Shown piece by piece: positions 12,737 through 21,094 of a DNA stretch of 45,463 bases. Below the pieces are notes generated by a model. It was not told the origin of the DNA, searched no databases, and saw nothing but the letters and a program-made list of their open reading frames with translations. Position 1 is the first letter of the stretch, and each line of letters starts with the position of its first letter. The stretch is from a virus, in the IMG/VR virus record IMGVR_UViG_3300028610_000788, positions 1 to 45,463 of that record; one strand, given 5' to 3'. The position numbers and the translations under genes are program-made.

Positions 12737-13147
12737 ATGTTAGAAACCTACGCAACCTGGATAGAAACTATCCCTTGGAATTATTTTTGCACGTTCACAA
12801 CGCCTTACGAAATGAGTTTGAAAAGCGCCCGAAGAATCATGGTGAGATACCACAGTAAACTAGAAATCGAAGGACAAGACAGTTGGATGTTTTGGGTTGC
12901 CGAAAGGTTTAAGGTAAAGGATGGCTATCACATTCATGCTTTATTAAAAGTACAATTCCCTTGGGAGTTCGAAACGTTAAGATTGTTGTGGCAGGACGTG
13001 TCACATTATAAAGAACAAGGCAAAGTCTTTAATCGGTGTGATGTAAGGAAAAGAGATTCTAAAAGGAGTGCAGCTAGTTATATGTTCAAGGATGTAAGGT
13101 ATGTATCGAAGGATCTGTTTAAGTGTGATTATGATATATTGGTGTAA
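12737..13147 (+). CDS. HUH-type Rep-like protein
   Basis: The 136-residue protein shows the three motifs of rolling-circle initiators in order: FCTFTT (17-22), a GYHIHALL segment with the HxH metal pair (His 65 and His 67), and SAASYMFKD (Tyr 115 with Lys 118, the nucleophile-type motif). These enzymes nick one DNA strand and stay covalently bound through Tyr. The protein is short, so it is a bare HUH domain with no helicase. It lies behind the rightward promoter and a GC-rich hairpin. Alternatives are a mobilisation-type relaxase remnant or transposase-like HUH protein. Confidence 0.75.
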   Translation: MLETYATWIETIPWNYFCTFTTPYEMSLKSARRIMVRYHSKLEIEGQDSWMFWVAERFKVKDGYHIHALLKVQFPWEFETLRLLWQDVSHYKEQGKVFNRCDVRKRDSKRSAASYMFKDVRYVSKDLFKCDYDILV

Positions 13148-13207
13148 GGTTTTTGGATAAATTAAACTATTTAGCCAATTTAACGTAATAACTTACAAAA
13201 ACATATT

Positions 13208-13576
13208 ATGAAAAGAGCGTATTTAATTGTGTCAATTGCCTTGGTGTTAGGTGGTTGTGAGAAAGAGGATGGTCCTGTAGATCCTCCAGATAATACTCCA
13301 GCAAAGGGAAAAATTACATTTTATTTGACTACAGCAGATGTTGGTAAAATAAACCTGCCTGTTGTGATAATGATTAACGATTCGATTTATGAAGATCGTT
13401 TAAACGGGGCTTCAAGCGGCACCCCTTCATGCGAACAACCAAGCACATTAGGAAGAAGGGTGTTTTTAGAACCAGGGAGCCATTCTTATTTGGCTTACGA
13501 TAAGGATAGTTTATGGACTCAATCAGGCACTATAGTATCAGAATCAGACATTTGTAAACTTCAAAGACTACAATAA
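13208..13576 (+). CDS. Secreted lipoprotein (122 aa)
   Basis: The protein begins MKRAYLIVSIALVLGGCEKE, a lipoprotein signal peptide with the lipobox LGGC (Cys 17). The mature part starts with an acidic/Pro-rich linker (EDGPVDPPDNTPAKG) and then a beta-rich domain. It is probably anchored to the host's outer or inner membrane. Phage lipoproteins often block infection by related phages or alter the cell surface. It is rightward, unlike the late genes, and so may be expressed early or constitutively. Confidence 0.85.
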   Translation: MKRAYLIVSIALVLGGCEKEDGPVDPPDNTPAKGKITFYLTTADVGKINLPVVIMINDSIYEDRLNGASSGTPSCEQPSTLGRRVFLEPGSHSYLAYDKDSLWTQSGTIVSESDICKLQRLQ

Positions 13577-13785
13577 TGATGGAAATTATATCAATAGGAT
13601 TAAACCTAGTATTATTAATAGCTTTTTTTGTAATGTCTTCTAATATAGGCTCTATGAGGAAAATATTATCAGACATGTACACTAATGGTTATAAGCAATA
13701 TTCTTGCGGTCAGGCAGAGTGTAAACGACCGTTTTTTGGTAAACAAGCAAATTGCCCTAGTTGTAAAAAACCCGTGGGGTGGTAA
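13576..13785 (+). CDS. Membrane-anchored zinc-ribbon protein (69 aa)
   Basis: The protein has an N-terminal hydrophobic helix (ISIGLNLVLLIAFFVM) and a C-terminal ribbon with two Cys pairs (CGQAECKRPFFG, ANCPSCKKPVGW). It overlaps the lipoprotein stop by one base. The topology suggests a single-pass membrane protein with a metal-bound tail in the cytoplasm. The function is unknown but shared transcription suggests it works with the lipoprotein. Confidence 0.75.
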   Translation: MMEIISIGLNLVLLIAFFVMSSNIGSMRKILSDMYTNGYKQYSCGQAECKRPFFGKQANCPSCKKPVGW

Positions 13786-13841
13786 AATCTTTTCCCTTAG
13801 TAAAGCGGTAAGACACATTTATTAAGGGTTTCTACAAAGGC

Positions 13842-13876
13842 AAAAAGGGCTTCATTTGATTATGAGGCTCTTTTTT
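13842..13876 (+). terminator. Strong terminator of the rightward block (likely bidirectional)
   Basis: AAAAAGGGCTTCA pairs with TGAGGCTCTTTTT (13 pairs, two G-U), 8-base loop, then T6. A T run also follows on the other strand, so it could also stop leftward transcripts. Confidence 0.85.
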
Positions 13877-13929
13877 ATTGCCTGGTAGAAAACTATTTGG
13901 TGTCTTCAGCCTAGCGTATCCTTGTACAA

Positions 13930-13960
13930 TAAAGGCCCGCTAACTCAATAACAGGCCTTC
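13930..13960 (-). terminator. Probable leftward late terminator
   Basis: On the minus strand AAGGCC (13959-13954) pairs with GGCCTT (13937-13932), followed by TATTG. It is downstream of the last late gene (ends 14000). The U run is short, so the stem at 13842-13876 may be the main stop. Confidence 0.6.
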
Positions 13961-13999
13961 AAAGCGTATTTACTAATCAAATTAGAAAGCTCTAAGATA

Positions 14000-14263
14000 C
14001 TAATTTGTTGCTGAATTAATCAAGTCTTGTTCTGCCGTAATTTCTTCCGCGCTTGCGCCTGTAGCTAATCTGTATAAAGTCCAAGCCACCGAAACTAAAG
14101 CTATTAAAGCATATATCCAGCTTACTATTGCTGAAGGAATGTGTGTTTTGCCTTCTCCTCCAGTCTCCATTGCCTTGTTTGATGTTAGATTAGGGATGGC
14201 TGTATTAAGTAACTGTAAGCCTATTCCTTTTACACCTCTTAGTAGTTTTCCAATAAATGTCAT
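14000..14263 (-). CDS. Putative holin
   Basis: The 87-residue protein has one clear transmembrane helix (AIVSWIYALIALVSVAWTLY, about 44-63) after an amphipathic N terminus (TFIGKLLRGVKGIGLQLLN). Its place directly after the endolysin-like gene (four-base overlap) and its small size fit a holin. No residues prove it. Confidence 0.65.
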   Translation of the reverse strand: MTFIGKLLRGVKGIGLQLLNTAIPNLTSNKAMETGGEGKTHIPSAIVSWIYALIALVSVAWTLYRLATGASAEEITAEQDLINSATN

Positions 14264-14838
14264 AAGTCGTCTATGTTAATTAATGTATAACTTAATGCGT
14301 TGCCCCAAATAACAGAAGCCTTTTTGCTTACCGATATAAACTCGGCATATTCATAAGGGTTTAATCTTGCCTGACATCCCGCGCTATACTTGCCTATCTT
14401 AGGAACTTCTAATTCTGCATGTGCTCTATGGTGATTAATGCCATACCATCCCTCATCACTTAACTTGTTTAAATCAAGCTCTGCGTTTCTGTCGTTGTCT
14501 CTAAAGACCTTAACTTCTTTGCGCTGTACCCAAGCGTCATAAGCTCCTTTATGCCTTCCTAGCTCCCACCCTCCTAAGTATTGGCCTTCAGGCAGAATAG
14601 CACATCCCTTTTCGTTTAAAGGATTTTCTAAATAATACTTCCCTGGATCTGTGGTTCCTTTATGGATTAAGTGACTCCAGTTGCCTTCGTGCTTCCAGAA
14701 AAGGTGAAATTCATCATTAAACTCCCCTCCTGAGCTACGTATACCCCAATGGTTTATATTATAAGGTCTTGAGTCGTTCTCAAAAATCTTATATCCTTTG
14801 AGATTCGCTACTCGCATTAAGTCTTGTATGCTTATCAT
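14260..14838 (-). CDS. Endolysin-like / L,D-transpeptidase-like lysis protein
   Basis: The 192-residue protein has GINHHRAH (133-140) and KYSAGCQARL (150-159), a His...Ser-x-Gly-Cys pattern like the YkuD (L,D-transpeptidase) active site, and GGWELGRHKGAYDAWVQRKE upstream, which is typical of a Bacteroidetes-phage family of putative lysis proteins. Thus it likely cuts or rearranges peptidoglycan through Cys 155. Its place between holin-like and spanin-like genes supports a lysis role. Confidence 0.75.
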   Translation of the reverse strand: MISIQDLMRVANLKGYKIFENDSRPYNINHWGIRSSGGEFNDEFHLFWKHEGNWSHLIHKGTTDPGKYYLENPLNEKGCAILPEGQYLGGWELGRHKGAYDAWVQRKEVKVFRDNDRNAELDLNKLSDEGWYGINHHRAHAELEVPKIGKYSAGCQARLNPYEYAEFISVSKKASVIWGNALSYTLINIDDL

Positions 14839-15185
14839 CTATTCATTTTGATTTTTAATTCTGTAATCTCCTTAGTGACGCCCTCTATCTTGGTTAAGAT
14901 TTCAGTTTTATTATCCTCCATCTTACTAAAGATGCTTTTTAATGTTCTATCTACTTGCTGTTCGTACTTATCCTGATCACCTTTAACTACTTCGAATCGC
15001 TCTTTATAGTCATCCTCAAGGCGCTTAACTTCTTTTCCTACATTGATCTCTAAAGAAGTAAATTGCTTCTCCATAGCCTTATTTTCAGCTATTAGCTTAG
15101 CTATGGCTTTATTAATGATAACCCAAGCGCCTAAAGGTCCGCCTATCAAAGCTAAAAACCCTACAAATACTCCTAAGTCTTCCAT
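14835..15185 (-). CDS. Membrane-anchored coiled-coil protein, possible spanin/lysis accessory
   Basis: The 116-residue protein starts with a hydrophobic segment (LGVFVGFLALIGGPLGAWVI, 4-23), followed by a charged coiled coil (LIAENKAMEKQF, EVKRLEDDYKERFEVVKGDQ). This resembles an inner-membrane spanin or a holin-associated protein. It is coupled by overlap to the endolysin-like gene. A holin role is also possible. Confidence 0.55.
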   Translation of the reverse strand: MEDLGVFVGFLALIGGPLGAWVIINKAIAKLIAENKAMEKQFTSLEINVGKEVKRLEDDYKERFEVVKGDQDKYEQQVDRTLKSIFSKMEDNKTEILTKIEGVTKEITELKIKMNR

Positions 15186-15745
15186 CAGTCACACTCTCCT
15201 ATTATACAGTCTTGTCTTATAAGCACCACTATATCAATCCTTAACGAAAAATAAGCCAGGTTATAATTGATATTATCAACTGTAGAATATTCCTCTGTCA
15301 AAACCTTAACATTATTCGTCTCATAACCAGATGGGTTGACATCTACTTGTTTTGCTTTTAAGGCCGTTTTAAGTCCTGTCTCAGCCAAAGCCTTAATAAT
15401 AGTAATAATCATCCTGTCCTCTGAATAAGAATCATCTTTGCTTAGCCTATCTTTAGGAACAGCGCCTACGAGGACTAGAGGAAAAGTAAATTGATAATAA
15501 TCCAAACAAGCCACTAGCTGTTCTGCGTCTTCAGTCGTTACAGTGATAGGATCTGATTTCCTCCAATAGCTTACCCCGTTTTTATTATCTAAATTAATGC
15601 TATCTAACTGGCCTTTAGTACAATAGATTTTAGGTTGTACTTTACCGTTGCCGTCAGTAATCTGCCCTGCAAGTTCGAAGCGTTGCTCAAAATACTTCAG
15701 GGTTTTAAGCTGAGTATTTAAAGTAGGTATGATAACATCAAGCAC
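15185..15745 (-). CDS. Tail terminator/completion-like protein
   Basis: The 186-residue protein is a mixed alpha/beta protein without a recognised motif. It sits after the connector genes and the neck protein, at the place where tail terminator or completion proteins usually occur (15185-16307, small overlap of 8 bases with the neck gene). The role is inferred from order only. Confidence 0.45.
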   Translation of the reverse strand: MLDVIIPTLNTQLKTLKYFEQRFELAGQITDGNGKVQPKIYCTKGQLDSINLDNKNGVSYWRKSDPITVTTEDAEQLVACLDYYQFTFPLVLVGAVPKDRLSKDDSYSEDRMIITIIKALAETGLKTALKAKQVDVNPSGYETNNVKVLTEEYSTVDNINYNLAYFSLRIDIVVLIRQDCIIGECD

Positions 15746-16307
15746 CGAAAACCTTATTAACTAATTTACCAAGCAAGAAATCACTGGTTTTGGTGAATTG
15801 AACTTCTTCATCTACAGTTAACTGAAAGATAGTTCCATATTTTTTTTCTAATCCTGCTTTTTTATCGATGTTAATCTGTTTGTTTAGAGTAATCAAATAA
15901 GTATTGTTGTTTACTTTAATAGGCACTCCTTTGGCGACTTGATCGGCCTTAACGGAAATCTTAGCATTAGCATAATCGCTTTGGAGCTCATTGGTTAGTC
16001 TCCAGTTAACAAAAGAGTTTTCACGCCCCTGCTGACTTCTGAACTCAGCATAACCGCCAGGGTAAAATCCTGTTTTAATGGTTTTTCCTGTCTTGCCTTT
16101 TTTATTACTGGCCTTCGGACCGTTCGTAAAGTAACCAGGCTTAGTAGAATAAGTAAAAGACCCTCCGTTAGTAGTTATGCCTTTTTGAAATATCCTAGGC
16201 ACACTAAGAGTCATAGTGTCTCTAGCGGCGAGTTCGACTATTTTACCCGTAGCAAATTCAGCAGCAAATTGTTTAAACTTTTTCGCAAGATCACCTACAC
16301 TAGCCAT
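15738..16307 (-). CDS. Head-tail connector/neck protein (HK97 gp10-like position)
   Basis: The 189-residue protein contains TTNGGSFTYSTKPGYFTNG and a Lys/Gly-rich region (KASNKKGKTGKTIKTGF), then a mixed C terminus. Its size and place between the 333-residue connector gene and the tail terminator-like gene fit the small HK97 gp10-type tail proteins. It may be a neck or stopper protein. Motif evidence is weak. Confidence 0.45.
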   Translation of the reverse strand: MASVGDLAKKFKQFAAEFATGKIVELAARDTMTLSVPRIFQKGITTNGGSFTYSTKPGYFTNGPKASNKKGKTGKTIKTGFYPGGYAEFRSQQGRENSFVNWRLTNELQSDYANAKISVKADQVAKGVPIKVNNNTYLITLNKQINIDKKAGLEKKYGTIFQLTVDEEVQFTKTSDFLLGKLVNKVFGA

Positions 16308-17308
16308 TACGGTAGAATTACAGTTTGTTTACTTCTTATCGCACATTCAAAACACTTTCCTCTTGGCAGCCTTATTCTTTTGAGAACAGAATCTAATTGC
16401 TCTTTCCATTTCATCTCATAAAATCCCATCCTATCTTCCCACACATCAGTATTAATGCTTACGCTGGTATTGGTTCGTTGGTTTTGGGCGACATGCAAAG
16501 CATGTACAGCTAGTTCAAAAGCAGCCCTATATAATATGGTAGTCCCTAATATGTCTCTTTGAGCGCACATCCAGTCTAACTTATTACAGTTAATAGAGTA
16601 GATTAAAGACATCCCTCCTGTGTCGCCTATACCTTCAAGATTTGAATCTATCTTAGCGTCTGCGCCGTCAATCTTAATAGCCCTAGCCTGAACGTGTTGA
16701 TTAAACCTATGCAAGTTATTGCTACACGAAGTACACCCAGTCCTTAAAGTTGTTCTTATTGAGCTATTGGCCGTTGAGTCGTAAATAAACGCCAGGTGAA
16801 GATCCCTTAAATTACTTTGATAAGTCTTATTAGGGAAAATAGTAACTATCTCATTAGCTACTGTAGTAATAGGTAAGGTATCTAAGAGCTTATTTTGAAG
16901 TAAATCAAAGACCAATATGTTAACTAAGCCCCCTGTAGTTAGCTGAAGGCTAAGCTCTGACAAATAAAAGTCAACGTAATCCCTACTGCATAGCTCAACA
17001 TTAATCCCTTTAAACTTACTTCCTGGCTCTACGGTTAGGTTTTCTTGAGTAAATCCTAGCCTATGATTTTCTAAGACTGAGTTAGTGCGGATTTTATCAG
17101 CGAAATGCTGGTTTATCTCGTTTGTAAGGAGGGTAATGGCAAAATCTATCTTATCCTCTCCTAAAGCTTTTCCGTTATCGTAATCATCTGTTACGAGTTC
17201 ATTAAGCTCAGAAATAGGCAATCCTACCTTTTTTAAGGTAAGACCGCTTTCAGGCGTAGCATCATTACAGCTACCCTCTACAGTAACAAAATCATCGAAA
17301 CAAGCCAT
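16307..17308 (-). CDS. Head-tail connector-like structural protein
   Basis: The 333-residue protein is Cys-containing (TGCTSCSNNLHRFNQHVQ, MACFDDFVTVEGSC) and follows the major capsid gene. A C-terminal Cys pair (KCFECAIRS) is also present. The abundance of Cys parallels the capsid protein and suggests disulfide or metal stabilisation. It fits a connector or accessory head protein. No named family was recognised. Confidence 0.5.
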   Translation of the reverse strand: MACFDDFVTVEGSCNDATPESGLTLKKVGLPISELNELVTDDYDNGKALGEDKIDFAITLLTNEINQHFADKIRTNSVLENHRLGFTQENLTVEPGSKFKGINVELCSRDYVDFYLSELSLQLTTGGLVNILVFDLLQNKLLDTLPITTVANEIVTIFPNKTYQSNLRDLHLAFIYDSTANSSIRTTLRTGCTSCSNNLHRFNQHVQARAIKIDGADAKIDSNLEGIGDTGGMSLIYSINCNKLDWMCAQRDILGTTILYRAAFELAVHALHVAQNQRTNTSVSINTDVWEDRMGFYEMKWKEQLDSVLKRIRLPRGKCFECAIRSKQTVILP

Positions 17309-17341
17309 AAAAGGAGGGGGGAAATTAATCCCCCCATTTTA

Positions 17342-18418
17342 TTAAGAGTTGTCTACTAAGATAACGTTAGCCCATTTAACGCCGTCTTTAGAGTCTCCAG
17401 TTCCAAACTGATCATCTGGCAACGACACTAATTGAGTAGTCGCAGTCAAAACAACCTGAAGCCCACCACAAGTAGTTTGTAGGTTCAAGTCCATTTTAAG
17501 ACCAGACGGGCCAAAGATTACCATGTGAGTAAAGTCTCCCGTACCCCATATGCTTCTCACTCCTGCGTCATCAAAGAACTCGTTTTGAGAATACATAAGT
17601 AAAGCTTGGGCTCCTGGCTGAATAACCAAAGCTTCTCCATCTCCGAAAGCTGCTCTGATTCGTCTGTCATAAGCCACGGCCTTTCCGTGAACTCTTGCCA
17701 ATTCACCAAGGTCGACACCCTGATCTGCACAACATCCCTGAAGGACTTTCCCATAATACTGAAACAGTTCAGCATCAGAGAAGCAAATAGGAGTGCCACA
17801 GTATCCTGTTTGGTTTAATGCAAGATCGATATTTTGCATAGTCCAGGGGAATATCTCGTCCAAAGCTCCTGCTCTTCGGGTTCTTACCACTAATCGGTTT
17901 TGACCATCAACAGTAATATCAGGATTAGAATTTACTTCCGTGTCCCATGTTCCTGTTAAAGCAGCGGCTTCTTCAGTAGTTTTAGTGGCTACTCTTCGCT
18001 CAAGAACATTAACCAGTCTGTCAATAACATTCCTTAGATAAGTCCCGTCATCCTGACAAACTGTTCGCAAGTCAGAGGCTTCGATAAACTCATCTACTTG
18101 TAGATTCGCGTCGGTATCGATTTCATATTGTTCGACACAATTGCCTCTTTTCCGATCAGAGCTACAATTAGGATTAGTTTGATTTTCCTGTACGTTATCT
18201 TCATTAATTCTCTGAAAAAACGTAAGGTTAATAGTTCTGGTCTTTCCTTTTCCTGGGTTAACAACTTGGTCTAAACCAAAGTTATTAAAAGGAGAAAGAA
18301 TAAAATCAAAGAAAGGAGTTGGCTCCTTTAGGCGAGAAGCATCACAGGTTTCCCAAAAATCATCTAATTGGCCCTGCAAGTTCTCGCACTGTGTTAATAC
18401 AGCACTTCCGTATGACAT
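17342..18418 (-). CDS. Major capsid protein (putative)
   Basis: The 358-residue protein has the right size, lies after a scaffold-like protein, and is preceded by an untranslated region with hairpins shared with two other late genes. It is Cys-rich (CVEQYEI, GYCGTPICFSDAEL, VLQGCCADQGVDLGEL). No HK97 signature is visible by eye, so the assignment relies on synteny and composition. The N terminus MSYGSAVLTQCENLQGQLDD fits Bacteroidetes-phage capsids that I recall. Confidence 0.7.
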   Translation of the reverse strand: MSYGSAVLTQCENLQGQLDDFWETCDASRLKEPTPFFDFILSPFNNFGLDQVVNPGKGKTRTINLTFFQRINEDNVQENQTNPNCSSDRKRGNCVEQYEIDTDANLQVDEFIEASDLRTVCQDDGTYLRNVIDRLVNVLERRVATKTTEEAAALTGTWDTEVNSNPDITVDGQNRLVVRTRRAGALDEIFPWTMQNIDLALNQTGYCGTPICFSDAELFQYYGKVLQGCCADQGVDLGELARVHGKAVAYDRRIRAAFGDGEALVIQPGAQALLMYSQNEFFDDAGVRSIWGTGDFTHMVIFGPSGLKMDLNLQTTCGGLQVVLTATTQLVSLPDDQFGTGDSKDGVKWANVILVDNS

Positions 18419-18450
18419 AATAATAAATTTAAAATATAGTCACTTAATCT

Positions 18451-18496
18451 TATGCCTAAGTGAGTTATGGCACGGGTTTATTGTCCTTGCAGGACA
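18451..18496 (-). repeat. Late-leader hairpin, copy 1 (before the capsid gene), with second hairpin
   Basis: On the minus strand, CCGTGCC-ATAACTCACT-TAGGCA forms a TGCC/GGCA stem with inner TAA/TTA pairs; copies occur at 25298-25325 and 37450-37475, all just upstream of late genes. A second hairpin (TGTCC-TGCAA-GGACA, 18482-18496) lies 5' of it. Likely an mRNA-leader or processing element. No good promoter is visible for this copy. Confidence 0.65.
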
Positions 18497-18502
18497 CGGA
18501 TA

Positions 18503-19351
18503 TTATCGCGTAGCGCGATTTATATTTCTTGCGGGCTGACCATTCGCTGGCGGTGTTGTCTCCGCTGGCGCAGGAGTAAAAGTACCATTAACAGGCTTGC
18601 CGCCTTGAGGGTTAACTTTTAACAATCCTGCCTTTTCAGCCTCTTCATTTAATATTTTATCGTAACTCTTAAATTCTCCAGTTACTTTATCATCTTTTAT
18701 ACGCTCTCCTTTGCTATCGGTTACAACGAATGTTCCATCATCTGTTATCGAACGTTTATAAGTCTCATTCATCTGGGTTTGAAATCCTTTATACTTAAGA
18801 TCAAATCCCTCTCCTTCTCTGGCCCATTTAACTTTATTATTAGCCTCGTTAGTCAATGTATCTATCTTGATCTGAGTAAACTTTTCATTAGAACTTGTTT
18901 CCAGTTCATTATATTTTGTTACAGCATCCTCTTTCAGTCCTTCAAGGTCGGTGTATTTCTTTCCTTGAGACTCTTTAAAAGTGTCAAACTCAGTTTGAAG
19001 TTTAGTTAATGCCTCGTCATCTGTGTTTCCCGCTTTGTCTTTCCACTCATTAACCTGGGAGTCTCTTAACTCTGTTGCTTTGGTGAATAGAATGTCAATC
19101 ACTTCATCTGTTTTTGTTCCTTCTGGGATGCCGTCTTTTAAGTCTACTCCAAAATCACGCGCCTTGCTTCTTAATTTAGTCTCTAGCTCTCCTAAAGTTT
19201 TCCCAAAATGAGGGCTTAATAGATCCTTTCTCCCCGCTAGTTTATCAATTCTTACAAAATCCTTTTCAAATTCTTTCTTGAAATCGTCTAAGTTCTCAGA
19301 TTTGAGGTTTAGAAATTCACTAATGTCTTTGTTTAATTCGAAATCAGCCAT
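18503..19351 (-). CDS. Capsid scaffold-like protein
   Basis: The 282-residue protein is highly charged with a long alpha-helical/coiled-coil region (residues about 90-190) typical of phage scaffolds (GP20-like). The C-terminus is Pro/Gly-rich and disordered (PQGGKPVNGTFTPAPAETTP). It lies between a small head gene and the major capsid gene. Scaffolds guide capsid assembly and then leave. The assignment is by synteny and composition. Confidence 0.7.
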   Translation of the reverse strand: MADFELNKDISEFLNLKSENLDDFKKEFEKDFVRIDKLAGRKDLLSPHFGKTLGELETKLRSKARDFGVDLKDGIPEGTKTDEVIDILFTKATELRDSQVNEWKDKAGNTDDEALTKLQTEFDTFKESQGKKYTDLEGLKEDAVTKYNELETSSNEKFTQIKIDTLTNEANNKVKWAREGEGFDLKYKGFQTQMNETYKRSITDDGTFVVTDSKGERIKDDKVTGEFKSYDKILNEEAEKAGLLKVNPQGGKPVNGTFTPAPAETTPPANGQPARNINRATR

Positions 19352-19638
19352 TAATCTTTTTTAAGTTCAGCGTTAATTTTTTCATTTAGCTTGTCCACGT
19401 CCCAAGAGTGGTGAGGCTTTTTATTAAATACATCTTTGTATTTTGCTTTAGCTTCATCCAGAGTGGTTACCCCTGTCTCTTTCGGCGCTTCTTCTTTTTC
19501 GGCAGGTGGCTTGATATTTGGTGTTTTTATTTCGTCGAGAGTAAGCTTCATCCTTTTAAGATAGGAGGGGTTGCCCGCTAGTTTAGGATTGAGAAATACT
19601 TCTCTTCCTTTATCATTAACAAATCTGATTTTATCCAT
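19351..19638 (-). CDS. Small head-module protein, unknown (95 aa)
   Basis: The 95-residue protein has a short basic start (MDKIRFVNDKGREVFLNPKL), a Pro/Glu linker (IKPPAEKEEAPKETG) and a helical tail. It is coupled to the scaffold gene (one-base overlap). It may be a scaffold-associated or head-fibre protein. No motif was recognised. Confidence 0.6.
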   Translation of the reverse strand: MDKIRFVNDKGREVFLNPKLAGNPSYLKRMKLTLDEIKTPNIKPPAEKEEAPKETGVTTLDEAKAKYKDVFNKKPHHSWDVDKLNEKINAELKKD

Positions 19639-19737
19639 ATCACAAATATATTGAATAGTTAGATACTTAAGTAATTGTAAATCAAATCACTTGCATAGGT
19701 TAAATAGTTTATATAACTTGCGTAAACCTTTTAAAGA

Positions 19738-19893
19738 ATGAGTAAAAAACACCCACCTGGCATCACTTATAATCCCAGCAAAGACAACTATAATTACTTA
19801 GTAGACCTACAGGCCGACTATAGAAAAGACGGCAAGACCAGAGGATTTGATAAAATCATTGATTTAATAATAACAGAAAGGAGATTAGGATGA
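19738..19893 (+). CDS. Rightward small gene 1 in the head module (51 aa)
   Basis: An ATG at 19738 opens a 51-residue frame (MSKKHPPGITYNPSKDNYNY start) ending in TGA at 19893, overlapping the next start as ATGA. It is opposite to all late neighbours. Upstream, TTG-20 bases-TAACTTG is a weak match to a Bacteroidetes promoter (-33 at about 19701). The function is unknown; it is likely a moron (an accessory insert). Confidence 0.6.
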   Translation: MSKKHPPGITYNPSKDNYNYLVDLQADYRKDGKTRGFDKIIDLIITERRLG

Positions 19894-20135
19894 AATTTTT
19901 ACTACTATGGAGCCACAAAGGCCATGAATACCATTTCGAGACAGATAAATTAGATGATTTAGGAGATCCTTTAAGACAGATTTATGCTAATCGTGAAGAC
20001 AAGGCTAATCAAACGAGTATTCCTAGAATATTTCATGGAGAACTAATGAAAATAACTCCTATTTTTAAAGAGGCTGAAAGAGACGGAGAAATAAGTAAAC
20101 AAGTATTAGATAAATTTCAAATAGAGGATATTTAA
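19890..20135 (+). CDS. Rightward small gene 2 in the head module (81 aa)
   Basis: The 81-residue protein begins MKFLLLWSHKGHEYHFETDK and has alternating charged and hydrophobic segments. It is coupled to the preceding rightward gene by ATGA and ends 3 bases inside the converging MuF gene's stop. No domain was recognised. Confidence 0.65.
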   Translation: MKFLLLWSHKGHEYHFETDKLDDLGDPLRQIYANREDKANQTSIPRIFHGELMKITPIFKEAERDGEISKQVLDKFQIEDI

Positions 20136-21094
20136 ATCCCTAGAAACTCCCGTTCAAAAGCCGTAGGGACAAAATTACCATTATCGATATTTCTTTGAAC
20201 ATCTTTCTTAGGAACAACAGCCAGAGTTCCAGGCATCAAACTGTGGAGACAGTTAAACCCTCCTAATAAAGTAAATATAGTAGTCTCGTTAGTTAAAGGG
20301 TTTTTGCCTTGCCAATCTACTCCTACAGCCGTTGGCTTGCCTTTAGTGTTTCGTGGCTTACATCCTTTGATTTCAATATTAATGCCTATCCCCCAATCAA
20401 CAACTTCTTGTCTGTGAAACCATCCCCCATTACGGCACTGACAAAAAGCCCTCGAATCACTTACTAAGCCTCCAGAATAAAAAAACCATTCTAAATCTAT
20501 CCCAATAGCCTGGGTGTAGCTTCTGTCGGCTTGAGCAAAAGAATCAACACTTATCTGTTTTACATAACGATCTAACTGACCTAACCTTTCCTCGTCGCCC
20601 TCAATCAACGTTCTTAAATTCCCTATCGTATCTCTCAAGGAAGACCCATTAGCCACAGCATCACTTAAGCTATCTCGAATAGGATTATAAAACGGAGCCT
20701 CCAAAGAGCCCTGGATTAACTTTCTAATTGTGTTACGTTTGTTTATTCTGGTTAAGTCAGTATCAGGGACGTCTACATCGAGCCCTTTAAAATATCCATC
20801 GTTTAATCCTTGCTGTACATCAAACTCACGAGCAAATACTGTTAAGGCCTCGTTATATCCTGTTTCAGGCAAGAAGTCTTGTAGTTGAACTATAATAGTC
20901 TCTACGCGAAGTAAATTCTCCTCGCTCATCACCAAAGCCCCTGCCGATACTTCTAATTGATTGATTAATGAAGTTATCTCAACAAATAAACCCTGCTGTA
21001 CCTTTAAAACCTTATTAGAAAGATTATTAGGTATATCCTCTAAGCGTTGATTTTTCTGGTTTACTATCGCCTGTAAACTCTTCTTAAGTGCCAC
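20132..21094 (-). CDS. MuF-like head morphogenesis protein
   Basis: The 320-residue protein follows the portal gene with an 11-base overlap. The C-terminal part (DRSYTQAIGIDLEWFFYSGG, then SRAFCQCRNGGWFHRQEVVD) matches the MuF/SPP1 gp7-type head protein in length and place, with a Cys/His motif (CQCRNGGWFH) in the conserved domain. It attaches inside the capsid next to the portal. Confidence 0.7.
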   Translation of the reverse strand: MALKKSLQAIVNQKNQRLEDIPNNLSNKVLKVQQGLFVEITSLINQLEVSAGALVMSEENLLRVETIIVQLQDFLPETGYNEALTVFAREFDVQQGLNDGYFKGLDVDVPDTDLTRINKRNTIRKLIQGSLEAPFYNPIRDSLSDAVANGSSLRDTIGNLRTLIEGDEERLGQLDRYVKQISVDSFAQADRSYTQAIGIDLEWFFYSGGLVSDSRAFCQCRNGGWFHRQEVVDWGIGINIEIKGCKPRNTKGKPTAVGVDWQGKNPLTNETTIFTLLGGFNCLHSLMPGTLAVVPKKDVQRNIDNGNFVPTAFEREFLGI

